From: Streptomyces melanogenes
GTDB taxonomy: Bacteria > Actinomycetota > Actinomycetes > Streptomycetales > Streptomycetaceae
Direction: 5' to 3'
Assembly (NCBI RefSeq): GCF_014649795.1
Contig: NZ_BMTS01000022.1
Location: 59,698-123,697, forward strand
DNA: 64,000 bases
Below are positions 29,410 to 38,753 of this stretch, piece by piece (position 1 is the first letter of the stretch; every line of letters starts with the position of its first letter). The translations under genes and the position numbers were made by a program. The notes beneath the pieces are model-generated. The model was not told the DNA's origin and ran no database searches. It saw only the letters and a list, made by a program, of their open reading frames with translations.

Positions 29410-32052
29410 CTACGCCGCAGGCGTCGTGGCCGTCACGCTCGCCACCGGCCCCGTACCCGCCGCCGTAACCGCGGCAACCGTAAACGTGTACGAAGTAGCG
29501 GGCTCCAGACCCCCCACCACCCGGAACATCCCCTTACCCGACGGCCGGGTGACCAGCACGTCCCGCCCACCAACGGGCAAAACCCGCCCGTCGGAAACGG
29601 TGATCCGATACCCGATCACCTCGGCGTCGCCGGTGGACGTGGGCGGGGTCCAAGCGACCGTCACCGCACGAGCGGCCGCACGCACCTTCGCACCAGTGGG
29701 CGCGGCGGCCACCACAGACACCCCCGTCGGCGTGACCGGGGCCGAAGCCAGCGAGCCCGCACTCTCCCCGTACGCGTTCCGCGCGGTCACCACCACCCGG
29801 AACGGCCCCTCCCCCGCCCGGAGCTGCCCGACCCGCACCACCGCGACGCGCTTGAACGACGCCGCGTCGACACTCGCCCGAGAAGCCTCCGTACCGTCGG
29901 GACGCAGGGCATACGCCGTATACCCCGTGACCGGCGAACCACCCTCGACATAGCTCGGGTTGAACGTGACGTACAGCCCGTCACTCCCCGCCGTACTCGT
30001 CCCCACCCGGGCAGGCGCCTCCGGCACGGAGACCGCCCCAGTCGCAACGGCGAGCACACCACGGTACGCGGGCTCGATCCCCGCATTGGCGAGAACCTCC
30101 GGAGGCACATCGGACAGCCCGGCCATGAGGTGGTTCCCACGGGTCACCAGGCCCTTGTTGGAGCTGTCGGCGGCCCCCTCCTCCCACCAGTTGCCCGCGA
30201 TCAGCGTCGGATCGTTGTTGCCGAGCGCATCGCGGTAGTCGGTGTGGCGACTGGCGACGTTGGCATAAGCGGCCCCGTACAACACATTGCCCTGCACGGT
30301 CTCGTACGTACAACCGTTGTCGGTGTAGACGCTCTTGCCCAGGCCCCACTGGTCGTGGATGACGTTGCCGGTGACCTTCTCGCCGTCGGCCATCGAGGTG
30401 CCGGTCAGGCCCTGGGTGTAGACGCCTCCGCCGTCGTCGAGCAGCTGCATGTAGTCGAAGACCAGGTTGTCGCGCACGGCGTTGTCGTGGCTCGGGTTGG
30501 GCGTCGCGGGCGAGCCGATCTTGTCGGGCCAGCCGCCCCAGCCCAGGGAGATCGCGCTGTAGCCGAGGTGATCGAGCTGGTTGTGGGCGATCGTGGTGTG
30601 CTGGGTGTAGCCGTTCAGAATGCCGACGCCGCCGTGGTACTCGCGCGGCAGGGCATAGAGATGATTGTTCGTCACTTCAACGCCAGACACCGGCGGTTGG
30701 CCATCCACACCACCGATCTCCAAGCCATTACCCGAGATGTCGGTGAAGACACTGCCGCGCACGGTCGAGTCCGTGGTCCCGGCTCCCAGATCGAGCCCGG
30801 CCGCACCCAGATGCGCGAAGACGCTGTCGCTGATACCGATGCGCTGCCCGTACGCGAAGGACACATTGCCCGGCATCTTCGTCCAGGCGGCGAACGGGCA
30901 GGTGCCGCCGTCGACGAAGCCGCACAGACCCTGCGTCGCCCAGCCCTTCGGACCGGTGATGGTGTAACCGGCCTGGATCTCCGAGAACCCCTCGGGCCCG
31001 GACGGCGTCAGCCAGGTGGCGTAGCCGAACTGGAGGCCCTGGAAGGCGATGTCGTGCAGGGGCGCGGCCTTGGTACCCCGCCCGTCCACGAGCTTCTCGG
31101 CAGCGGCCGCCTCCACATCCGCGCGGCTCAGGTCCTCGCCCGTGCGCGGCAGGTAGTAGACGGTGTGCGCGGAGCGGTCGAGGTACCACTCGCCGGGCTG
31201 GTCGAGGAGTTCGTAGGCGTTCTCCACATACGAGGCCCGGCCGCCGTTGGTGAGACGGCCCGGGCCCACCATGCTCACGGTCCGCCCGGGCCGGTCGGGG
31301 AACTCCACGCGCTTGGTGGAGTTGTCCCAGCAGGGCTGGACCATCGTGATCGCGGTGCCCGTCGCGGACGCGATCCGGCAGCGCGGCTCGGTCCACTGGC
31401 CGAGGCCGTTGCGCTCGACGTTCCACAGCGCCTCGCCACTGGTGTAGACGAACTCGGCGTCGGAGGGGCGGCGCCAGCGCGCGAGGGTGTCGGCGGAGGC
31501 GGTGTAACCGGTCGCCGTCATGGTCAGCCCGACCGGGACCTCGCCGCGCGCACGCTGGGCGCGCACCCCGTCGACGTACAACTGCCGGGTGTCGGTGAGC
31601 CCTTGAGGGGCGGGGGCGGACCAGAGCCCGGGACGCCCGGCCACTGGCCGCCACCCCTCGACCTTGCGCCCGCCGCTGATCAGCGTCGACTCCGCGCCCG
31701 CGCCCTGCCAGACGATCCGGTGCCCGGCCGGGCCGGAGTCGCGCGCGTCGAGGACGAACGGCCCGGTCGTGCGGTACGTACCGGCGGCGAGGTGCACGGT
31801 GATGTCGCCGGAGTAGTGGGCGGAGCCGTAGTGCGCGGCCTTGTCGCGTGCCAGGTCGCGGGCGCGGGTCAGGGTGCGTACGGGATGGCCCGCCGTGCCG
31901 TCGGCGGCGTCCCGGCCGGACGGGGAGACATAGACGTCGGCGGTACGGGGCCCGGCCCCGGCCGACGGCACCAGCCCGGGGCCCGCCAGGACCAGGGCGG
32001 CGAGCACCCCGGTCAGGACGGCTCGTACGGGCGTGCTCCGGAACGCGGGCAT
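29410..32052 (-). CDS. Secreted right-handed beta-helix protein with two fibronectin type III domains
   Basis: 880 residues. A signal peptide (about 1-33, ending SAGA) is followed by DVYVSPSGRDAADG, the DUF1565-like entry to a parallel beta-helix, and by repeating short strands such as ISDSVFAHLGAAGLDLGAG, GSVFTDISGNGLEIGG and TIAHNQLDHLGYSAISLGWGG between about 360 and 600. Two FN3 domains follow (about 680-785 and 795-880, the last with YTFTVAAVTAAGTGP). Such proteins usually bind or cleave polysaccharides outside the cell; the exact activity cannot be read. The ATG at 32052 is fixed by AGGAGG at 32057-32062; an upstream in-frame start at 32091 would lie inside the promoter region. Strong promoter upstream. 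Confidence 0.88.
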   Translation of the reverse strand: MPAFRSTPVRAVLTGVLAALVLAGPGLVPSAGAGPRTADVYVSPSGRDAADGTAGHPVRTLTRARDLARDKAAHYGSAHYSGDITVHLAAGTYRTTGPFVLDARDSGPAGHRIVWQGAGAESTLISGGRKVEGWRPVAGRPGLWSAPAPQGLTDTRQLYVDGVRAQRARGEVPVGLTMTATGYTASADTLARWRRPSDAEFVYTSGEALWNVERNGLGQWTEPRCRIASATGTAITMVQPCWDNSTKRVEFPDRPGRTVSMVGPGRLTNGGRASYVENAYELLDQPGEWYLDRSAHTVYYLPRTGEDLSRADVEAAAAEKLVDGRGTKAAPLHDIAFQGLQFGYATWLTPSGPEGFSEIQAGYTITGPKGWATQGLCGFVDGGTCPFAAWTKMPGNVSFAYGQRIGISDSVFAHLGAAGLDLGAGTTDSTVRGSVFTDISGNGLEIGGVDGQPPVSGVEVTNNHLYALPREYHGGVGILNGYTQHTTIAHNQLDHLGYSAISLGWGGWPDKIGSPATPNPSHDNAVRDNLVFDYMQLLDDGGGVYTQGLTGTSMADGEKVTGNVIHDQWGLGKSVYTDNGCTYETVQGNVLYGAAYANVASRHTDYRDALGNNDPTLIAGNWWEEGAADSSNKGLVTRGNHLMAGLSDVPPEVLANAGIEPAYRGVLAVATGAVSVPEAPARVGTSTAGSDGLYVTFNPSYVEGGSPVTGYTAYALRPDGTEASRASVDAASFKRVAVVRVGQLRAGEGPFRVVVTARNAYGESAGSLASAPVTPTGVSVVAAAPTGAKVRAAARAVTVAWTPPTSTGDAEVIGYRITVSDGRVLPVGGRDVLVTRPSGKGMFRVVGGLEPATSYTFTVAAVTAAGTGPVASVTATTPAA

Positions 32053-32078
32053 GCTGCCTCCTCGGGATCGACCCGGGA

Positions 32079-32141
32079 AACATAGGAGCACTTCCCCGGA
32101 GCGGTCAACGCATGAGGTGAAGTTGCTCCGAGAAAGCGCTC
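32079..32141 (-). promoter_or_regulatory. Promoter of the beta-helix gene with LacI-like operator candidate
   Basis: On the minus strand TTGACC (32108-32103), 18 bases, TATGTT (32084-32079) is a good vegetative promoter, 27 bases before the ATG. About 23 bases further upstream GAGCGCTTTC (32141-32132) has the alternating-purine core AGCGCT seen in LacI-family operators of sugar genes. The promoter is clear; the operator is a suggestion. Confidence 0.6.
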
Positions 32142-32187
32142 AACTCCCGCCATTCATCGGATCACTTGGGAGCCGACCTCACACAGC

Positions 32188-32814
32188 TCAGTCGAAGTCG
32201 AGACCACCCGTCCGGGTCCGCTTGAGCTCGAAGAAGTCCGGGTGGGAGGCGATCACACGCACGCTGTCGAAGAGCCGGGCCGCCTCCTCGCCGCGCGGGA
32301 TCGATCTCAGCACCGGACCGAAGTAGACGGTCCCGTCGAGGTGCATCGTCGGCGTGCCGACGTACGCGTCGGCCTCCGGGTCCTTGCCCGCGTCGTGGCT
32401 GCGCCGCACCGCCTCGTCCCACGCGGGGTCGTGCGCGGCGTCCGCGAGCGCCGCCGGGAGGCCGAGCTCGGCCAGCGCCTGGGCGATGACCTCGTCGAAG
32501 TCCTCGTTCTTCTGCTGGTGTATCCGGGTGCCGTACGCGGTGTAGAGGTCGCGCAGCACCCCGTCCCCGTGGTCCCGCGCGGCCGCGACGGCCACCCGTA
32601 CCGGGCGGATCGACTTGTCGACCAACTCCCGGTACCAGTCCGGGAGTTCGTTGCCGATGTTGTGCAGGTACAGGCTCATCACCCGGAACCGCAGGTCGAT
32701 GTTCCGGTGGCGCTCGACCTCCAGCATCCAGCGCGAGGTGATCCAGGCGAACGGGCAGGCGGGGTCGAAGTAGAAGTCGACGGTGGTGGGGCCGGTGTGC
32801 TCGATGGTGTCCAT
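32188..32814 (-). CDS. DsbA-family oxidoreductase (mycothiol-dependent nitroreductase-like)
   Basis: 208 residues. VDFYFDPACPFAWITSRWMLEVE near the N-terminus is the DsbA/2-hydroxychromene isomerase fold with CPFAW in place of CxxC, so it is not a disulfide exchanger. The helical insert and the C-terminal AYVGTPTMHLDGTVYFGPVLRSIPRGEEA (cis-Pro loop region VGTPT) match the actinobacterial group described as mycothiol-dependent nitroreductases. No signal peptide. The ATG at 32814 follows a pyrimidine-rich leader without a ribosome site, so it may be leaderless. Substrate unknown. Confidence 0.82.
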   Translation of the reverse strand: MDTIEHTGPTTVDFYFDPACPFAWITSRWMLEVERHRNIDLRFRVMSLYLHNIGNELPDWYRELVDKSIRPVRVAVAAARDHGDGVLRDLYTAYGTRIHQQKNEDFDEVIAQALAELGLPAALADAAHDPAWDEAVRRSHDAGKDPEADAYVGTPTMHLDGTVYFGPVLRSIPRGEEAARLFDSVRVIASHPDFFELKRTRTGGLDFD

Positions 32815-32911
32815 AGGACGAAGGTAGCGGCGGATTGGCACCGGGGTCCGGGCCATTCGCACACCGGTCGAGTGGGCCACTTTCGGTCAGCGGCCCGGCG
32901 TCGGCGGACGC

Positions 32912-33460
32912 TCAGGCTCCGGTCATCTCCACCAGCGCCTTGACCGTGTTCCAGTTGCGGGCCGTCGCCTCGACGCCCTTGAGCAGCGCGGGCTTCGCGA
33001 GCGCTTCGGCCAGCTTGGAGCGGCCGATGCCGTCGGGCGCGTACAGATAGAGGACGCGGTCGCCGAGGCGGAACGCGTCGGGCAGGAACACCTTGGTGTC
33101 GATGCCCGCGAAGCGCTCGGGGTCGACGGGACCGGAGAAGAACGTGGCGTGCAGCTGCTTGCCCTCCAGCTCGTCGGCCGGGAAGGGGCAGGCGTCCACG
33201 ACGGCCTTGAGATAGGCGCCGGTGCGCACCATGCAGGCGACCCGGAAGCCGAAGTGCTTCTCGATCGCCTGCTCCAGGTCGGCGGCGAGCGCGTCCTGGT
33301 CGTCGGAGTCGCTGCTGAAGACGGCGTTTCCGCTGTTCAGATAGGTGCGTACGGAGCCGTGGCCGAGCTCGGTGAGCAGTGCTCTGAGCTCGGCCATCGG
33401 GACCTTCTTGTTGCCGCCCACATTGATCCCGCGCAGCAGGGCGGCGTACATCGTCGTCAT
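32912..33460 (-). CDS. DUF1697 protein
   Basis: 182 residues. MYAALLRGINVGGNKKVPMAELRALL and GSVRTYLNSGNAVFSS are the DUF1697 signature; later blocks include VMVRTGAYLKAVV-type segment and FLPDAFRLGDRVLYLYAPDGIGRSKLA. The family is common in bacteria and has no established function. The ATG at 33460 (MTTMYAALL) is the family start; a longer frame from 33520 adds unrelated residues. Confidence 0.9.
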   Translation of the reverse strand: MTTMYAALLRGINVGGNKKVPMAELRALLTELGHGSVRTYLNSGNAVFSSDSDDQDALAADLEQAIEKHFGFRVACMVRTGAYLKAVVDACPFPADELEGKQLHATFFSGPVDPERFAGIDTKVFLPDAFRLGDRVLYLYAPDGIGRSKLAEALAKPALLKGVEATARNWNTVKALVEMTGA

Positions 33461-33480
33461 GTCCACACGATAGGACGGCC

Positions 33481-33507
33481 CCCGTGCCTCGTGGGGGATG
33501 GCACGGG
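33481..33507 (-). terminator. Hairpin after the subtilisin-like gene
   Basis: CCCGTGCC (33481-33488) and GGCACGGG (33500-33507) form an 8-base stem with an 11-base loop, 30 bases downstream of the protease stop and before the DUF1697 gene. Confidence 0.55.
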
Positions 33508-33536
33508 AGCCGTCGTTCACGACTGCGTGGGAACGG

Positions 33537-34745
33537 CTACTCGACGACCTTGAGCAGCTTGTTCGGGGTGCCCGCGCTGGGGTTGGAGATCTTGTCGGCG
33601 GTGGCTCCGCCGGTCAGCGCGTCCGCGACCTGGGCCGGGGTGGCGTCCTTGTGGCCCGCGAGGTAGACGGCGGCGGCGCCGACGACGTGCGGGGTCGCCA
33701 TGGACGTACCCGAGATCGTCTTGGTGGCGTTGTCGTCCGTGTTCCAGTCGGAGGTGATGTCCGAGCCGGGGGCGTAGAGGTCCACCACCGAGCCGAAGTT
33801 GGAGAAGTCCGACTGCTTGTCGTCCTTGGTGGAGGAGGCCACCGTGATCGCCTCCTTCACGCGCGAGGGCGAGCCCTGGCCCGCGTCGGCGGACTCGTTG
33901 CCCGCCGCCACCGCGAAGGTCACGCCGGAGGCGATGGCCTTCTGCACGGCCGTGTCGAGCGCGGGGTCGGCGCCGCCGCCGAGGCTCATGTTGGCCACCG
34001 ACGGGCCCTGGTGGTTCTTGGTGACCCAGTCGATGCCCGCGACGACCTGCTCGGTGGTGCCCGAGCCCTCGTTGTCGAGGACGCGGACGGCGACGATCTT
34101 CGCCTTCTTGGCGACGCCGTGCGCGGTTCCGGCGATGGTGCCGGCGACGTGCGTGCCGTGGCCGTTGCCGTCGTCGGCGGTGTTGTCGTTGTCGACCGCG
34201 TCGAAGCCGGAGGAGGCCCGGCCGCCGAAGTCCTTGTGACTGATGCGCACACCGGTGTCGATGACGTACGCGGTGACGCCCTCGCCCGCGCTGTCCGGGT
34301 AGGTGTACTTGCCGTCACCGGCGGTCTCGGCCTGGTCGATCCGGTCGAGCCCCCACGACGGCGGGTTGGGCTGGCTGGCGGTGATGTGGAACTTCTTGTT
34401 CTGGACGACCTTGCCGACGGCCGGGTCGGCGGCGAGCCGCTTGGCCTCGGTCTGCGAGAGCCCGCTCGCCGAGAACCCGTTGACCGTGGAGGTGTAGTCG
34501 CGCTGGAGCGTGCCGCCGTACTGGTCGGCGAGCTTGCGCTTGGCGTCCGCGGAGGCCTTCTCGTCCAGCAGGACGATGTAGCTGCCGTCGATCGCGCCCT
34601 TGGCGTCGAGCCCGAACACCGTGCCCTCGGCGGGCGCGGCCGCGCCCGCCATCTGGGTGGTCATGACGGTGGCTCCGGCCGCGGCCGCCACGGCGGTTAT
34701 CCCGGCCGTGAGCTTGAGGCGGCTTTTGCGCTTGTGAGTTGCCAT
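33537..34745 (-). CDS. Secreted subtilisin-like serine protease (S8) with I9 propeptide
   Basis: 402 residues: signal peptide (about 1-36, KRKSRLKLTAGITAVAAAAGA...AGAAAPA), an inhibitor I9-type prodomain (about 50-125, SYIVLLDEKASADAKRKLADQY...VNGFSASGL), and the S8 catalytic domain with Asp163 in YVIDTGV, His196 in HGTHVAG and Ser348 in SGTSMATPHV, plus the oxyanion Asn in AVAAGNES. This is the proteinase-K-like layout typical of extracellular streptomycete proteases. The ATG at 34745 has CGAGGAG upstream. The protease ends with NKLLKVVE and has no C-terminal extra domain. Confidence 0.94.
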   Translation of the reverse strand: MATHKRKSRLKLTAGITAVAAAAGATVMTTQMAGAAAPAEGTVFGLDAKGAIDGSYIVLLDEKASADAKRKLADQYGGTLQRDYTSTVNGFSASGLSQTEAKRLAADPAVGKVVQNKKFHITASQPNPPSWGLDRIDQAETAGDGKYTYPDSAGEGVTAYVIDTGVRISHKDFGGRASSGFDAVDNDNTADDGNGHGTHVAGTIAGTAHGVAKKAKIVAVRVLDNEGSGTTEQVVAGIDWVTKNHQGPSVANMSLGGGADPALDTAVQKAIASGVTFAVAAGNESADAGQGSPSRVKEAITVASSTKDDKQSDFSNFGSVVDLYAPGSDITSDWNTDDNATKTISGTSMATPHVVGAAAVYLAGHKDATPAQVADALTGGATADKISNPSAGTPNKLLKVVE

Positions 34746-35157
34746 GAAGTGGCGTCTCCTCGTCGGTTTTTGTGGGGGGTTCGGCCTACCGGATGGAAAC
34801 CTTCCGGGGCTGGTTCGAAACCCTTGCCGATTGACGAGCGCAGATCAAGAGCTCCACGCAGCTGTGACTTACACAACAAGGTTTCGTAATAAAGAACAGG
34901 CCAGCGCAGGTCAACTGGCCCTATGTGCAGGCTTGGTGGACACCTCGTGGCGACACGCAAGCGGAACTTCCCCCTCAATCGGCTTTACGTGTAAGGGGCT
35001 TGAATGCGACTTGTAGGGGATGCCCCCACATCGCAGGGAGTAGATACCGGAGGTCCGGTTCACCAGCGAGCACGAGGAGACGGCTGGATCCTGCCCCTAG
35101 CGTCTTAGTGGGATGGCGGCGCCGGGCTGCCACCGCTCATCAGGGGGCAGGCTCGTC
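34746..35157. other. 412-base divergent intergenic region
   Basis: Lies between the starts of the protease and MMPL genes and is clearly A/T-richer than the coding DNA, for example GTTTCGTAATAAAGAAC near 34880. It must hold both promoters, but no -35/-10 pair stood out. No credible small frame, riboswitch or tRNA was seen. AGATACCGGAGGTCC near 35041 looks like a ribosome site without a start. Confidence 0.5.
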
Positions 35158-37419
35158 ATGGTCAATGGGGTTACGAGAGTGCGCGGCGTGGCCGCGCGGG
35201 CGGGCGGATGGAGCGCCCGCCACCGCTGGGCGGCGGTGGTGATCTGGGTGCTCTTCGTGGTCCTGGCCATGGGCATCGGCTCGGCGGCCGGGCGCATCAA
35301 CGTCAAGGACAACCAGCTTCCCGGCGAGGTCGGCCAGGCGCAGACGATCATCGACGACGCGGGGCTCGAGGAGCCGGCCGGCGAGACCGTCTTCATCCAG
35401 GCCCGCGACGGCTCGGTGAAGGCGACCGACCCCGAGTTCCGCGCGGCCGTGGACGCCGTGCTCAAGGCGGTCGACGCCACCGGCCAGGTCACCAAGGTGA
35501 CCTCTCCGTATACGGCGAAGACCATCTCCAAGGACGGCCGCAGCGCGCTGGTCCAGTTCGACGTGCGCGGTGAGGCCGACACCGCGCCCGACCGCATCGA
35601 GCCGGTGCTCGACGCGGTGAAGAAGGTGCAGGGCGAGCACAAGGGGCTGCGGATCGAGGAGATCGGCGCCGCCAGCATGGGCAAGACGTTCAAGGACGCC
35701 TTCGGCGACGACTTCAAGAAGGCCGAGTACTCGGCGGTCCCGGTCGCCCTCGGCATCCTGCTCATCGCGTTCGGCGCGCTGGTCGCCGCCCTGCTGCCGG
35801 TGGCACTCGCGCTCACGGCGATCATCGCCACCATGGGCCTGATGGCCATCGTCAGCCACGTCCAGGCGATGAGCGACACCGCCAACTCCGTGATGCTGCT
35901 CGTCGGTCTGGCCGTCGGCGTCGACTACTGCCTCTTCTATCTGCGCCGCGAACGCGAGGAGCGCGAGGCCGGGCACGACGCCCAGACGGCCCTGCGCATC
36001 GCCGCCGCGACCAGCGGCCGGGCGATCATCGTCTCCGGTGTCACCGTCTGCGTCGCGATGGCGGGCATGCTCTTCACCGGGCTCGCGGACTTCGAGGCGA
36101 TGGGCCTGGCCTCCCTGATGGTGGTCGCGGTGGCCATGGTCGGCTCGGTGACCGTGCTGCCCGCGCTCCTGTCGCTGCTCGGCGAGCGCGTCGAGAAGGG
36201 CCGGCTGCCGTTCCTGAACCGCCTCAAGCGCGGCAAGCGCAACAGCAACGGCGAGAGCCGCGTCTGGCGCGCCGTCCTCGGCTCGGTGCTGCGCCGCCCG
36301 AAGGCCGCCCTGGTGCTGGCGGCGGGCGCGCTGATCGCGATATCCCTGCCCGCGCTCGGCATGCACACCCAGAACCTGACCCTGGACCAGGAGTTCGGCG
36401 ACTCGCTGCCCATCGTCGGCACCTACGACCGCGTCAACCAGACCTTCCCCGGCGGCGCCAGCCCCGCCAACGTCGTCATCAAGGCCGCCGACATCAACGC
36501 GCCGGAGGTCAAGCAGGCCATCGCCGACTTCCGTACGCAGGCGGTCGCCCGGGGCGCCTCGGACGGCCCCGTCAAGGTCACCCTGCACAGCGCGGAGAAC
36601 GTGGCGGTCGTCGACGTCCCGCTGATCGGCGGCTCCGACCAGAAGAAGGCGGAGAAGAGCCTCGACCTGCTGCGCGACCACGTCCGGCCCGACACCCTGG
36701 GCAAGGTGCGCGGCCTGGACGCGCCGATCACCGGTCAGGTCGCCGGGTCCAAGGACTTCAACGCCAAGATCGTCGGCGCGGTCACCCCGGTCTTCGCCTT
36801 CGTGGTGGTCTTCGCCTTCCTGCTGATGCTGCTCTGCTTCCGCTCGCTGACCATCGCCATCACCGCGATCATCCTCAACCTCCTCTCGGTGGGCGCCGCC
36901 TACGGCGTCCTGACCGCCGTCTTCCAGCACGGCTGGGGCGCCTCGCTGGTCGGCGCGGAAGGCGTCGGCGCGATCGTCTCCTGGCTGCCGCTGTTCCTGT
37001 TCGTGATCCTGTTCGGCCTGTCGATGGACTACCACGTGTTCGTGGTGTCGCGGATCCGGGAGGCCCGCCTCCAGGGCCGCTCGACCCGGGACGCCATCCA
37101 GCACGGCGTGGTGACGACGGCCGGTGTGGTGACGAGCGCGGCGGTCATCATGGTGGCGGTGTTCGCGATCTTCGGAACGCTGTCGATGCAGTCGATGAAG
37201 CAGATGGGCGTCGGGCTCGCCACCGCCGTCCTGATCGACGCCACGGTCATCCGGGGCGTACTGCTCCCGGCGGTCATGGCCCTGCTGGGCGAGCGCAACT
37301 GGTACCTGCCGAAGTGGCTGCGCTGGCTGCCGGACCTCACCCACGACGAGTCGTCCGTCGCACCGCCGGTCACCGCCCACCACGGCGACGAGGACCGGGA
37401 GCGGGTGGCGCGGGTCTGA
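35158..37419 (+). CDS. MMPL/RND-family membrane transporter
   Basis: 753 residues with the MmpL layout: one segment near the N-terminus (WAAVVIWVLFVVLAMGIGS), a large extracytoplasmic domain (about 45-185), five segments including VALTAIIATMGLMAIVSH and MLLVGLAVGVDYCLFYLRRERE, then a second copy (segment near 385, loop 405-540, five more segments with LFVILFGLSMDYHVFVVSRIREARLQG). The paired G(L)xVDY and G(L)SMDYxVF motifs carry the proton-relay acidic residues. Probably exports lipids or hydrophobic metabolites. The ATG at 35158 is preceded by CAGGGGGCAGG; an ATG at 35113 in frame is an alternative. Confidence 0.9.
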   Translation: MVNGVTRVRGVAARAGGWSARHRWAAVVIWVLFVVLAMGIGSAAGRINVKDNQLPGEVGQAQTIIDDAGLEEPAGETVFIQARDGSVKATDPEFRAAVDAVLKAVDATGQVTKVTSPYTAKTISKDGRSALVQFDVRGEADTAPDRIEPVLDAVKKVQGEHKGLRIEEIGAASMGKTFKDAFGDDFKKAEYSAVPVALGILLIAFGALVAALLPVALALTAIIATMGLMAIVSHVQAMSDTANSVMLLVGLAVGVDYCLFYLRREREEREAGHDAQTALRIAAATSGRAIIVSGVTVCVAMAGMLFTGLADFEAMGLASLMVVAVAMVGSVTVLPALLSLLGERVEKGRLPFLNRLKRGKRNSNGESRVWRAVLGSVLRRPKAALVLAAGALIAISLPALGMHTQNLTLDQEFGDSLPIVGTYDRVNQTFPGGASPANVVIKAADINAPEVKQAIADFRTQAVARGASDGPVKVTLHSAENVAVVDVPLIGGSDQKKAEKSLDLLRDHVRPDTLGKVRGLDAPITGQVAGSKDFNAKIVGAVTPVFAFVVVFAFLLMLLCFRSLTIAITAIILNLLSVGAAYGVLTAVFQHGWGASLVGAEGVGAIVSWLPLFLFVILFGLSMDYHVFVVSRIREARLQGRSTRDAIQHGVVTTAGVVTSAAVIMVAVFAIFGTLSMQSMKQMGVGLATAVLIDATVIRGVLLPAVMALLGERNWYLPKWLRWLPDLTHDESSVAPPVTAHHGDEDRERVARV

Positions 37420-37443
37420 CGCCCTAGTGGATGTGTGGATGTT

Positions 37444-37488
37444 ACGGGCAGGGGCCCGGGGAGCGATGCTCCTCGGGCCCCTGCCCGT
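37444..37488. terminator. Bidirectional terminator between MMPL and mgt
   Basis: ACGGGCAGGGGCCCG (37444-37458) pairs perfectly with its complement at 37474-37488; the stem continues inwards with one G-U pair to a very small loop around 37465. With more than 18 pairs it is one of the strongest hairpins in the window and lies between convergent genes. Confidence 0.85.
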
Positions 37489-37547
37489 TGAGGCCGTGGA
37501 GGTTCCGGTTGGTCCTGCGCGACGGGCTACGGGGTCCACGCCGGACG

Positions 37548-38747
37548 TCACCCCACCAGCGCCGCCTCGATCAGGTCCGCCGCCCGCCGGGTGCCGCCCT
37601 CACCGGCCATCGCGCTGCGGACGGCCTCCGCGCGCTCGGCCACCTCGGGGTCCTCGACCAGCGCCAGAACCGCTTCCCGCAGGGCCTCGGCCGTGGCCTC
37701 CTCCATCGGTACGTGCCGGGCGACCCCGAGCGACTGGAGCATCTCCGCGTTGCTGAACTGGTCGACGGCCTGCGGCACCGCGACCATCGGCGTCGCGGTG
37801 GCCAGACCCTCCTGGCTGCCGCCCGCGCCCGCATGCGTGATGAAGGCATCGGCCTGCCGCAGCACCGCCAGCTGGGGAACCCAGTGGTGCACCTCCACAT
37901 TGGCGGGGACCTCCCCCAGGTCGGCGATGTCGACGAACTTGCCTATCTGGAGCACCACATGCCACCCCGGCAGGTCCCCGAACGCCTTCACGCACTCGCG
38001 GTAGAACCCGGGCTGCTCGGTGAAGGTCGAGCCGAGCGAGACCAGCAGCACCTTCTCGGCGCCCTCGGGCCGCTGCCACTCCCCCTGCTCGGCGCGGTCG
38101 CCCTGGCAGGCACCGACGAAGGTGTAGACGGACTCGTCGACCCGGTCGGCGTGGGGCTGGAGCGCCCTCGGGATCAGGACGATCGAGCGGCCGGGACGGC
38201 CGACGAGCCGGTCGGGGTCGGTGTGGTGCATCCCGTGCTCGTCGAGCCAGGCCCGGTACCGGGCGTAGTACGCCTTGCCCCGCTCGGACGCGCGCAGCTC
38301 CGCGTACACCGAGTCCGCCACCTCCTCCTCGTACCCCTCCCACGCCACCAGGTTCGGCGAGAGCTGGAGGTAGGGCACGCCCCAGCCGTGGGCGAGCACC
38401 GGCGCCGGATACGAGGTGATGTCGCTGATGACCAGGTCGGGCCGGTCGTCCTCGAAGGCGTCCGCGAGCTGGGGCAGCGCCTGGATGGCGTCGTTCAGGA
38501 ACGGCTCGATGTTGTCGATCAGTTCGGTCCCCCACTCCTCCGGGTGGTCCTCGGTGGGCAGCGTCGACCGGTAGATCACCGGCTCGGCCCCGGTCACCGC
38601 GACCTTGGCGGCGAACGACTCGGGGATCGCGTAACTCACCCGGTGGCCACGGGCGACGAGCTCCCTGATGACCTCCAGGCTCGGGTTCACATGCCCGTGG
38701 GCGGCGATGGAGAACATGGCGATGTGGGCACGCTTCGATGCGGTCAT
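37548..38747 (-). CDS. mgt: Macrolide-type glycosyltransferase Mgt/OleD family
   Basis: 399 residues, GT-B fold, GT1 family. The N-terminus HIAMFSIAAHGHVNPSLEV contains His19, the equivalent of the catalytic base in OleD, and VSYAIPESFAAKVAVTGAE follows. The C-terminal donor domain has LVSLGSTFTEQPGFY and the nucleotide-sugar motif HHWVPQLAVLRQADAFITHAGAGGSQEGL. Such enzymes inactivate macrolides by transferring glucose from UDP-glucose, giving resistance, and are promiscuous towards other acceptors. The ATG at 38747 coincides with the predicted transcription start. No macrolide cluster is present, so a detoxification role is more likely than self-resistance. Confidence 0.92.
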   Translation of the reverse strand: MTASKRAHIAMFSIAAHGHVNPSLEVIRELVARGHRVSYAIPESFAAKVAVTGAEPVIYRSTLPTEDHPEEWGTELIDNIEPFLNDAIQALPQLADAFEDDRPDLVISDITSYPAPVLAHGWGVPYLQLSPNLVAWEGYEEEVADSVYAELRASERGKAYYARYRAWLDEHGMHHTDPDRLVGRPGRSIVLIPRALQPHADRVDESVYTFVGACQGDRAEQGEWQRPEGAEKVLLVSLGSTFTEQPGFYRECVKAFGDLPGWHVVLQIGKFVDIADLGEVPANVEVHHWVPQLAVLRQADAFITHAGAGGSQEGLATATPMVAVPQAVDQFSNAEMLQSLGVARHVPMEEATAEALREAVLALVEDPEVAERAEAVRSAMAGEGGTRRAADLIEAALVG

Positions 38748-38753
38748 GATCCG

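Noticed and set aside
34746..35157. Riboswitch or small RNA in the protease-MMPL gap
   Set aside because: No conserved riboswitch core or strong hairpin set was recognisable by eye.
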